64,000 bases of DNA, taken from the NCBI GenBank assembly GCA_027317945.1, contig DAHVQB010000009.1, positions 1-64,000 of the forward strand. The letters run 5' to 3'. Made by a program: the position numbers and the translations under genes. Source of the DNA: Microcaldota archaeon. Lineage in GTDB: Archaea; Micrarchaeota; Micrarchaeia; Micrarchaeales; Micrarchaeaceae. The notes beneath the pieces are model-generated. The model was not told the DNA's origin. It was given only the letters and a program-made list of their open reading frames with translations, and did no database searches. Positions 41,174 to 47,728 of this stretch are shown here, piece by piece (positions within the stretch are counted from its first letter, which is position 1; the number at the start of each line of letters is the position of its first letter).

Positions 41174-41281
41174 CCCACAAGCACTTGTTTGCCAAAAGCA
41201 CATACTAAAAAAGTGCATGAAACTTTATGTGGAATCCGTATGCTTATAGATTCCATGAACAAGAAATAAATACCTTGTGGG
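41174..41281. repeat. Nested inverted repeats in an intergenic region
   Basis: CCCACAAG (41174-41181) pairs with CTTGTGGG (41274-41281); inside it GGAATC (41231-41236) pairs with GATTCC (41249-41254), extended by a few weaker pairs. The region is upstream of the promoter for the 41123(-) gene and downstream of the 41399(-) gene. Apart from these repeats and a CTATAGCTATAG palindrome near 41293, nothing else is seen in 41124-41398. Confidence 0.3.
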
Positions 41282-41398
41282 ACTATTTGAAACTATAGCT
41301 ATAGGAGCCATGGGAAAAGCAAAGCGGATTCGGATATAACCAAAAGCCGCGGATATGCTACCTAATTGTATACTATGTAAATTACCACAGAATACGCG

Positions 41399-41821
41399 TT
41401 ATCCCAGCTTCACAAATGAATCCGTAACCACTAATTTAGTCAGCTTGCTGCCGTCATACATGCTTATGCCGCTGACCACGAAAAGCCGCGCGCTTTTCTT
41501 CTGGAATAGCAATGGCAAGAGCCTCTGCACCATACTGCTATCATAAAGGTCAGACACCTCCGCAGGGCTTTCAAGCAAGCCATTATTGCCCTTGATGTAT
41601 ACTACGTTCGCCTTCTTTGACCCGATGTCATATCCAACCGCTGCGATTCCAGGCTGGAGTTGTATCCCGTATAAAGTTATCTGCGATACCGCACTTCCCG
41701 GTGAATCAAAAGATGCGCGTATAGTGTTCATGGATGATATAAGTTTTGTCTGTTCGCTGTTGTCAAGCTCTACTTCGTACACATTAACATCAAATTCCGT
41801 AAACTTTGAAACGCTAGGCAT
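41399..41821 (-). CDS. Uncharacterised soluble protein
   Basis: A 140-residue protein with alternating strands and helices (FDVNVYEVELDNSEQ, IAAVGYDIGSKKANVVYIKG, ARLFVVSGISMYDGSKLTKLVV) and no membrane segment or metal motif. Nothing in it is recognised. It is a single gene between the membrane-protein unit and the Alba gene, with intergenic gaps on both sides. Confidence 0.5.
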   Translation of the reverse strand: MPSVSKFTEFDVNVYEVELDNSEQTKLISSMNTIRASFDSPGSAVSQITLYGIQLQPGIAAVGYDIGSKKANVVYIKGNNGLLESPAEVSDLYDSSMVQRLLPLLFQKKSARLFVVSGISMYDGSKLTKLVVTDSFVKLG

Positions 41822-42035
41822 CTGATCACCAAACCGACTTAACCTTTAATCCATCAAAACTTAAACTTTTCTTCCAAATACTTTTCCTTTAATGATTCGA
41901 ATTATTACACGGTTATGAGACAACATCAATAACGCAAACAAATCGGAAAAGTTTTTAAAGTAGTATTACATAATTATCCTCTCGCAACTCGTCAGTAAAA
42001 TTTGCGTTGTTGCAGGCAAACAAAACAGTGATATC

Positions 42036-42656
42036 ATGGAAGAAGAGCAATTCAATGGCGAAAGGAAGATGGAGAACATCGTGTACATAGGCAGGAAGCC
42101 TACTATGAATTATGTCTTGGCAGTGGTTACGCAGTTCAATAGCGGAATGCAGGAAGTAACAATAAAGGCCAGAGGCAATGCAATAGCAAGGGCCGTGGAC
42201 GTTGCAGAAATAGTAAAAAACAGGTTCATGCCTGATTTGAACGGGCCAACGAATCAAAACATAAAAATAGGCTCGGAGGAATTGCTGAATGAGGACGGCA
42301 CGAAGTCAAAGGTAAGTTTCATACAGATAGCTGCAAATTCCGTTTCCCAAGATGCCGTGGACGCTGAGGCTTCGGCACCCACAGACAACATAATATACAT
42401 CGGCAAAAAGCCAACCATGAACTATGTTCTTGCAGTGGTCACCCAGATGAACAATGGGAAGCCGTTTGTGGCAGTCAAGGCTCGCGGCAACGCGATAGCA
42501 AAGGCGGTTGACGTTGTAGAAATAACGCGCAATAGGTTCATAAAAGAGATAAAGGATCCGAGCAGCGATGGTTTAACTATAACATCCGAGGAAGTGCAAA
42601 ACGAGGACGGTACGAATTCGAAAGTTAGCTCAATACAGATAACGCTGAAAAAGTAA
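42036..42656 (+). CDS. Tandem Alba-domain chromatin/RNA-binding protein
   Basis: Alba is an abundant archaeal DNA- and RNA-binding protein, normally one domain of about 90-100 residues that dimerises. Here two complete Alba domains are fused: domain 1 (about residues 12-100) with [36 protein letters not shown] and [13 protein letters not shown]; domain 2 (about 115-206) with [36 protein letters not shown] and [13 protein letters not shown]. The nucleic-acid-binding Lys is KP in both. The nucleotide sequences are also alike, so the fusion arose by duplication. A TATA-like tttttaaag lies at about 41952. Confidence 0.9.
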   Translation: MEEEQFNGERKMENIVYIGRKPTMNYVLAVVTQFNSGMQEVTIKARGNAIARAVDVAEIVKNRFMPDLNGPTNQNIKIGSEELLNEDGTKSKVSFIQIAANSVSQDAVDAEASAPTDNIIYIGKKPTMNYVLAVVTQMNNGKPFVAVKARGNAIAKAVDVVEITRNRFIKEIKDPSSDGLTITSEEVQNEDGTNSKVSSIQITLKK

Positions 42657-42720
42657 GCCAAGCCACGCGGCGACGCATTTCAAAGTGCGAGCGGTTCGTT
42701 TGGCTTTGCCTGCAAAAATT

Positions 42721-42770
42721 CTTATAAATAAGGTACATATTGTACCTGTATCAGTACTAGCGCTGTACTG
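42721..42770 (+). promoter_or_regulatory. aspS promoter with two inverted repeats
   Basis: The TATA box cttataaata (42721-42730) is followed at once by GGTACA-tat-TGTACC (42732-42746) and then by CAGTAC-tagcgct-GTACTG (42752-42770). The first lies between TATA and the predicted start, an operator position; the second would be in the leader of aspS. Both contain the core GTAC. Confidence 0.45.
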
Positions 42771-42804
42771 CTATAAGCGGTTTGCTTTATAACCGGTTTT
42801 GAGA

Positions 42805-44097
42805 ATGCTACGAACCAATTGGATAAACCAACTCACGAAGGATATGGCGGAGAAAGAAGTCAGCCTATGCGGATGGGTGCACGAAGTACGCGAACTTGGC
42901 AAATTGACGTTTCTACTGCTAAGGGACAGCACCGGCATAGTTCAGGTAACGGCCAAGGCCGGGGTTACAGAGCCAAAAATTATCGAAAGCATGTCACTGC
43001 CCAAGGAAAGCGTCGTCAGGATAACCGGCACGGTAAAGCTCAATTCGCAGGCAAGGGCGGGATTCGAAATAATCCCTACTAAAATAGAAGATCTGAACCC
43101 ATTGTCAACTCGCATACCATTCGAAGTCACCGGCAAGGTTCCAGCCGACTTGGATGTCAGGTTAAATTACAGGTACATAGACATAAGGCGCCTGGAAACC
43201 GCGGCAGTTTTCAATATACAGTCTGCAATACTATCTAGCTTCAGGAATACGCTAATCAAGGAAGGCTTCAAAGAGATCAGGACACCATCAATAGTTGCGG
43301 AAGCCACAGAGGGCGGCGCGGAGTTATTCCCAGTGCAATATTTCGAGAATAATGCTTATCTGGCCCAGTCGCCGCAACTCTACAAGCAGCTTGCCATAAT
43401 AGGGGGCATGGACCGCGTTTTCATAATAACCCCGGTATTCAGGGCGGAAAAGTCGAATACGACGGCACACCTGACCGAATCAACTCAGATGGATGTAGAG
43501 ATGGGCTTCGCAACTGCAGACGACGCGGTCTCGCTCTTATCTACAGTGGTAAGCAATATAGTGGCCGACGTGAAGGATAATAATAAAAAAGACCTTGAAA
43601 CGCTAGGTGTAACTGATCTGGATGTCCCGCACGCTAAGGTCATTGCGTATGGCGAGCTGATAAAGGCATTGCAGGCAAAAGGCGACGGCATAAAGATGGG
43701 CGATGATATATCGCGCGAGCACGAGGAAGCGTTATACGAGCTATACGGCGATGCCGTAATAGTGCGCGACTACCCATCCGATATAAGGGCATTCTATTCT
43801 ATGCCAAAGGCAGACAATCCTGAACTATCAGAAAGTTACGATTTCATATACAAGGGGCTGGAGATATCTAGCGGTGCGCAGAGAATACACGATCCAGGCA
43901 TGCTTACCGAAGCCATAAAGAAGAGGGGCATGGATCCAAAGAATTTCGAGTTTTATATAAACGCTTTCAGGTGCGGTGCGCCTCCGCATGCAGGGTGGAG
44001 CATCGGTTTGGAACGCATCACAATGAAAATATGTGGCCTTGGCAACATAAGGGAGTCATCCCTATTCCCGCGTGACAGGAAACGTATAGCACCATGA
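42805..44097 (+). CDS. aspS: Aspartyl-tRNA synthetase, archaeal type
   Basis: A class II synthetase. The N-terminal OB fold (SLCGWVHEVRELGKLTFLLLRD, about residues 18-39) reads the anticodon; GGAELFPVQYF and QSPQLYKQ are substrate-site blocks; motif 2 is FRAEKSNTTAHLTE and motif 3 is GWSIGLERITMKICGL near the end. It is 430 residues, typical for archaeal AspRS, which in many species also forms Asp-tRNA(Asn). ATG 42805 is preferred over TTG 42799. The DHH gene follows after 9 bases. Confidence 0.95.
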   Translation: MLRTNWINQLTKDMAEKEVSLCGWVHEVRELGKLTFLLLRDSTGIVQVTAKAGVTEPKIIESMSLPKESVVRITGTVKLNSQARAGFEIIPTKIEDLNPLSTRIPFEVTGKVPADLDVRLNYRYIDIRRLETAAVFNIQSAILSSFRNTLIKEGFKEIRTPSIVAEATEGGAELFPVQYFENNAYLAQSPQLYKQLAIIGGMDRVFIITPVFRAEKSNTTAHLTESTQMDVEMGFATADDAVSLLSTVVSNIVADVKDNNKKDLETLGVTDLDVPHAKVIAYGELIKALQAKGDGIKMGDDISREHEEALYELYGDAVIVRDYPSDIRAFYSMPKADNPELSESYDFIYKGLEISSGAQRIHDPGMLTEAIKKRGMDPKNFEFYINAFRCGAPPHAGWSIGLERITMKICGLGNIRESSLFPRDRKRIAP

Positions 44098-44106
44098 GTG
44101 GTAGAA

Positions 44107-45144
44107 ATGGTAGTAGTAAAAATAGGCAAATTACCCGAGATAAAAGGCAACGTGTATGTGATAACGCATAGGAGGGATTTCGATGGCATATCAAGCGCGG
44201 CTCAATTGGTACGTAGGTACAGTAAGTCAGTGAAGAAAATACACTTCGCTAATTACGATGACATGGCATTCAGGTCAGCGATGGGCGCGCTTATGCATGA
44301 TAAGCCCAAGAATTCTACTATAGTGATAACAGATTTATCCGCCCAGGATTCCAGGATCGAGGCAATAACTGGCATGCTCAAGAGGTTGCGCAGGGCCGGC
44401 AATAACGTGGTATGGCTAGACCACCATCCATGGAGCTGGAACGCGATGGAGAGCATATCAAAATACGCCGATTTCGTTGTGGCCGGGGAGAACAAGGACC
44501 ATTGCGCCTCAGAGCTCGTCTTTATGGAGATATGCAATGGCGATAAGACATGCAGGCGGCTTTCACAACTGGCCCACATAACAGACTTCAATCTCGTCCC
44601 GCGCAGCGTGCCTGAAGATTCCATGCTAAGAAGGATTTCCTCAGTTATAACGTATCTTGACACCGAATCAACCAGCGCATACACCAAGATGCTGCAAGTA
44701 ACAAAGGAGGTTGCGGATGGCAAGCTGAACGGCAGGCAGATAAAGCGTGTATATGGGGAATACAAGAATTCCGAGCGCGCGAATATGGGCACTTTGAGGG
44801 AGACGATGTGTGCATTGGCGAGCAAGAAGTTCAAGATAGGAATGGCATTCGCGGATAACCTGCAGACAAATTTCGCAAGCTCCGAAATATCTAAGTTGAC
44901 GGGCTCCAAAATACAGATATTCGTCACTACAAAAGATGGATCTGCCCATCTGCGCAGCTTTTACGGAGTTGACTGCTCATTGCTTTCCAAGGCGCTCGGC
45001 GGAAACGGACACCCGCAGGCATCTGGTTTCCAGGCAAGCAAGACTAGGTTCTCAAATTTCAACAAGCAGGGCCGCATGAGGTACGCAGAAATGGTGAGAC
45101 GTGCAGCTTCGCGGGTTTACAAGATGAAATTCACGCGGATATGA
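44107..45144 (+). CDS. DHH/DHHA1 family phosphoesterase
   Basis: RecJ/NrnA-like phosphoesterases hydrolyse single-stranded nucleic acid or short oligonucleotides and cyclic dinucleotides. Motifs: THRRDFDGISSA (about residues 17-28), ITDLSAQD (about 77-84), WLDHHPWS with the DHH triad (about 101-108), and GGNGHPQASGF in DHHA1 (about 298-308). The 345-residue length suits the short NrnA-like or archaeal RecJ-like type rather than long RecJ. ATG 44107 has GGTAG before it; GTG 44098 is the alternative. It is co-transcribed with aspS. Confidence 0.85.
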   Translation: MVVVKIGKLPEIKGNVYVITHRRDFDGISSAAQLVRRYSKSVKKIHFANYDDMAFRSAMGALMHDKPKNSTIVITDLSAQDSRIEAITGMLKRLRRAGNNVVWLDHHPWSWNAMESISKYADFVVAGENKDHCASELVFMEICNGDKTCRRLSQLAHITDFNLVPRSVPEDSMLRRISSVITYLDTESTSAYTKMLQVTKEVADGKLNGRQIKRVYGEYKNSERANMGTLRETMCALASKKFKIGMAFADNLQTNFASSEISKLTGSKIQIFVTTKDGSAHLRSFYGVDCSLLSKALGGNGHPQASGFQASKTRFSNFNKQGRMRYAEMVRRAASRVYKMKFTRI

Positions 45145-45177
45145 CACTATTACCTGAATGCGTTCACGTCGACGCAA

Positions 45178-45246
45178 TGTTTATAAAAGTTTACGCCAAA
45201 TAGTTACTCACTGCTTTTCCCGCAGTCACTGCATTTTGCAGGAGGG
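45178..45246 (+). promoter_or_regulatory. uL1 operon promoter and structured leader
   Basis: A TATA box (gtttataaaag, about 45180) predicts a leader of about 45 bases. It holds CTGC-ttttccc-GCAG (45211-45225) and CTGCA-ttt-TGCAG (45229-45241), the latter overlapping the GGAGGG ribosome-binding site. uL1 represses its own mRNA in methanogens; a similar control here is inference. Confidence 0.4.
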
Positions 45247-45252
45247 ATAAAG

Positions 45253-45885
45253 ATGGAAACGGAAGCATTCAACAAATTCAACACGTTTATCGAAGAGAAT
45301 AAGGGCAAGAGGAAGTTCACACAGAGCATAGAGCTTTCTATGAACTTCGCAAACATAGACTTCAACAAACAAGACAACAGGCTCAATCTCGAGATAAAGC
45401 TGCCTAATGGGAGGGGCAAGTCAAGCAGCATAATCGTATTCGCTGATGACAAAACGATGTCCGATAAGGCCGCTCAGAATGGCGCCAAGATAATACAAAG
45501 CAAAGAGTTGGCCACCGTAGCGAGCGACAAGGCCAGGCTGAGCGAGTTGCTCGACTGCGACCTGTTGGCGCAGCCAAACATGATGCCCCAAATCGCCAAA
45601 GCGCTTGGACAGTTCTTGGGTCCGAGGGGCAAGATGCCGAAGCCCGTCATAGGGTCTGACGTGTCAACTCTTATATCCAATGCAGCCAAGTCAATAACGT
45701 TAAAGAGCAAGGGGAAGTACCTGCCGACCATAAATTGCATGGTGGGCAATGAGAAGATGGCGCCGGCAGAACTGGCCGCCAACATAGACGAGGTTCTTGG
45801 ATCGGTCACAAGGAAGGTGGGCAAGCAGAACATAAAGTCCGTCTACGTCAAGATGACCATGAGCAAGCCTTTGCGCCTGATATGA
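45253..45885 (+). CDS. rpl1: Large-subunit ribosomal protein uL1
   Basis: uL1 forms the mobile L1 stalk at the E site. The 210-residue protein has KFTQSIELSMNFANIDFNKQ near the N terminus, LGPRGKMPKPV (the family signature, about residues 121-131) and a C-terminal VTRKVGKQNIKSVYVKMTM. GGAGGG precedes ATG 45253 by 6 bases. It is followed by uL10 and P1 in the conserved archaeal order; uL11 is not adjacent. Confidence 0.96.
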   Translation: METEAFNKFNTFIEENKGKRKFTQSIELSMNFANIDFNKQDNRLNLEIKLPNGRGKSSSIIVFADDKTMSDKAAQNGAKIIQSKELATVASDKARLSELLDCDLLAQPNMMPQIAKALGQFLGPRGKMPKPVIGSDVSTLISNAAKSITLKSKGKYLPTINCMVGNEKMAPAELAANIDEVLGSVTRKVGKQNIKSVYVKMTMSKPLRLI

Positions 45886-45895
45886 GTGTGATATA

Positions 45896-46729
45896 ATGCT
45901 TACAAAAGAACAGAAGATAAAGTTCGTGGAAGAGCACACAAAGCTGCTCGACAAGTACTCTGTCGTAGGTATAGTCCCATTGAGCAACATACCTGACAGG
46001 CTGCTCCAAAAGTCCAAGAACCAGATGAGATCTGATGTCAAGTTCATACTCGGCAGACGGACTCTGCTCACTAAGATACTTGAGAGTAAGAAGGAGCTTA
46101 AGCCGTTGATTCAGGAGATGAGCGCAACAAGCGCAATAATACTAAGCAACGGAGACCCATTCGAAATATATAACAATTTCAAGGCAAACACCCTGAAACT
46201 TGCCGCAAAGCCAAACCAGATAGCTAGCGATGACATAGAGATAAAGAGCGGCGAAACATCCATACAGCCCGGGCAGGCGGTAACAGAGCTGAAACAGGCA
46301 GGCATAGATGTAAAGATAGACAAGGGCAAGGTAGTCATATCGAAGGACAAGGTGCTGGTTGCCAAGGGGGCGGTGATAGCAACTAACGTGGCCAAGGCTC
46401 TCAGGACGCTGGGAGTGATGCCATTTACCGCATACATACTGCCTTCCGTGATAACTGATAAGAAGCTGATGTTCAAGCGCGAGGTGCTTTCCATAGACGC
46501 GGCCTCAAGCCTCCAGGACTTGATGCAGGGATTCAACAAGGCGCTGGCGCTCAGCTTGTCATCAAAGATAATAAATAAATATACGATAAGCCACTTCATA
46601 TCCGAGGCATACACTCAGGCCGAATACTTGGGTATCACAAGCAAGGTGTACGACACTGGGATAGCCGACAAGCTTATAGCCAACGCTGCATCCCACGCCG
46701 CCGCACTTGACGGTGCCGTGCAAAAGTGA
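45896..46729 (+). CDS. rplP0: Large-subunit stalk protein uL10 (P0)
   Basis: P0 binds 23S rRNA and carries the P1 dimers that recruit factors. The N-terminal rRNA-binding domain includes YSVVGIVPLSNIPDRLLQKSK and FILGRRTLLTKIL; the middle domain II includes IQPGQAVTELKQAGIDVKIDKG. The protein ends at residue 277 with AAALDGAVQK. Many archaeal P0 proteins are about 310-340 residues and end in an acidic tail like that of P1; that tail is absent here, and the stalk-helix region is shortened. The gene is uninterrupted, so this looks natural. Confidence 0.92.
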   Translation: MLTKEQKIKFVEEHTKLLDKYSVVGIVPLSNIPDRLLQKSKNQMRSDVKFILGRRTLLTKILESKKELKPLIQEMSATSAIILSNGDPFEIYNNFKANTLKLAAKPNQIASDDIEIKSGETSIQPGQAVTELKQAGIDVKIDKGKVVISKDKVLVAKGAVIATNVAKALRTLGVMPFTAYILPSVITDKKLMFKREVLSIDAASSLQDLMQGFNKALALSLSSKIINKYTISHFISEAYTQAEYLGITSKVYDTGIADKLIANAASHAAALDGAVQK

Positions 46730-46769
46730 ATTGAAAAAATAATCATGCTAAAGTAAAAAGGTGAAATGT

Positions 46770-47072
46770 ATGGAATATGTCTACGCTGCATTGCTTCTCG
46801 ATGCGGCAGGAAAGGAAATCAACGAACAGAACGTCATAGACGTAGTAAAAGCGGCAGGATTCTCGCCTGATGAGGCCAGGGCAAAAGCTGTTGTTTCGTC
46901 CCTAAAGGGCGTCAACATAAAAGACGTCATAAAGAACGCACAGGCAGCGCAGGTCCAGGCCACAGCGGCGCCAGCCCAAGCTCAGGGAGCTCAGCCTAAG
47001 AAGGAAGAAAAGAAGGAGGAGAAGAAGAGCGAAGAGGAGGCTGCAGGAGGTTTGGCAGGTCTGTTTGGCTAA
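46770..47072 (+). CDS. rpl12: Ribosomal stalk protein P1 (archaeal L12)
   Basis: The 100-residue protein has the N-terminal dimerisation and P0-binding helices ([16 protein letters not shown], then [15 protein letters not shown]), an Ala/Gln-rich hinge, an acidic Lys/Glu stretch and the factor-binding end [11 protein letters not shown] 46770 is 6 bases after GGTGA; the ORF start GTG 46761 lies in that site. A strong hairpin follows the stop. Confidence 0.95.
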   Translation: MEYVYAALLLDAAGKEINEQNVIDVVKAAGFSPDEARAKAVVSSLKGVNIKDVIKNAQAAQVQATAAPAQAQGAQPKKEEKKEEKKSEEEAAGGLAGLFG

Positions 47073-47084
47073 TGATACAAAAAT

Positions 47085-47119
47085 GGCTGCCGATTTGGAT
47101 TATTAAGTTGTCGGCAGCC
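47085..47119 (+). other. Perfect 9-bp hairpin after rpl12
   Basis: GGCTGCCGA (47085-47093) pairs perfectly with TCGGCAGCC (47111-47119) around a 17-base loop, 12 bases after the rpl12 stop. There is no T run after it, so it is not a classical terminator; it could protect the mRNA 3' end or guide processing. Confidence 0.5.
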
Positions 47120-47163
47120 GTGCCACAGTTCGTGTATGTGTCGTAATGCGTAAAATAGCAAAC

Positions 47164-47197
47164 AATAAATAGGTTAATACAAATTTGTACTATAAAT
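47164..47197 (+). promoter_or_regulatory. Ferredoxin promoter with 12-base palindrome
   Basis: The perfect palindrome TACAAATTTGTA (47178-47189) lies between two TATA-like elements, aataaata (47164) and tataaatt (47191). Either way it overlaps the promoter core of the ferredoxin gene and could be an operator. Confidence 0.4.
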
Positions 47198-47209
47198 TGA
47201 GTTGATTTG

Positions 47210-47566
47210 ATGAAGGTATGGGTTAACAAACCGAAATGCACTGGATGTGCTCACTGTTTTGATGTGTGCCCTGTGGCCGTATTCCAGATGAAGGATAGGT
47301 CAGGAGCAGAGGCAAATGCCGACGTAGCACCGGAAGAGCAGCAATGGAAGGGACAGAGCGATCCTGCGGTGAAGGCCAAGTGGGAGTCCGTACAGGACGG
47401 CCATAAGCACTTCGCTGATAAGTATGAAGACAGGAGCGGAGGTCTGTCAGTCGCCGTAAGCGGCGATGCTTGCATACTGTGCCAAGCGTGCTTAGTCGAG
47501 TGCGAAGGCGAATGCATCACTATAACCGATGACAACGGCCAGACGTACCAGTCGATATACAAGTAG
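47210..47566 (+). CDS. Ferredoxin with two [4Fe-4S]-type motifs and central insert
   Basis: The first motif is CTGCAHCFDVCPV (about residues 9-21) and the second is CILCQACLVECEG (about 87-99). Between them is an insert of about 60 residues with EEQQWKGQSDPAVKAKWESV, longer than in small bacterial ferredoxins and reminiscent of archaeal ferredoxins with extended loops. In the second motif the usual Pro after the last Cys is replaced by Glu. It is soluble and probably a central electron carrier. ATG 47210 is chosen over TTG 47207. Confidence 0.8.
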   Translation: MKVWVNKPKCTGCAHCFDVCPVAVFQMKDRSGAEANADVAPEEQQWKGQSDPAVKAKWESVQDGHKHFADKYEDRSGGLSVAVSGDACILCQACLVECEGECITITDDNGQTYQSIYK

Positions 47567-47574
47567 CCATAACT

Positions 47575-47612
47575 GTTTATTTTTACTTTTTACTTTCTAT
47601 TCCTTATTTTTT
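47575..47612 (+). terminator. T-rich terminator after the ferredoxin gene
   Basis: Repeated T runs (tttatttttactttttac, then ttattttttacg) follow the stop codon, the usual archaeal termination signal. Confidence 0.5.
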
Positions 47613-47667
47613 ACGTGACGCTTAGCACAGCCAATCGCCGGTTTAGAAATCCGACGCCAAATAGTTC

Positions 47668-47700
47668 CGTATAAATATTTCGTATGCATAATGCTATGCA
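47668..47700 (+). promoter_or_regulatory. lhr promoter with inverted repeat at the start site
   Basis: The TATA box ccgtataaatattt (about 47667-47680) is followed by TGCATA-atgc-TATGCA (47685-47700), which spans the predicted transcription start. ATG 47729 follows. Confidence 0.45.
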
Positions 47701-47728
47701 CCAAAGCCAGAATTCAGGATGATATGCA

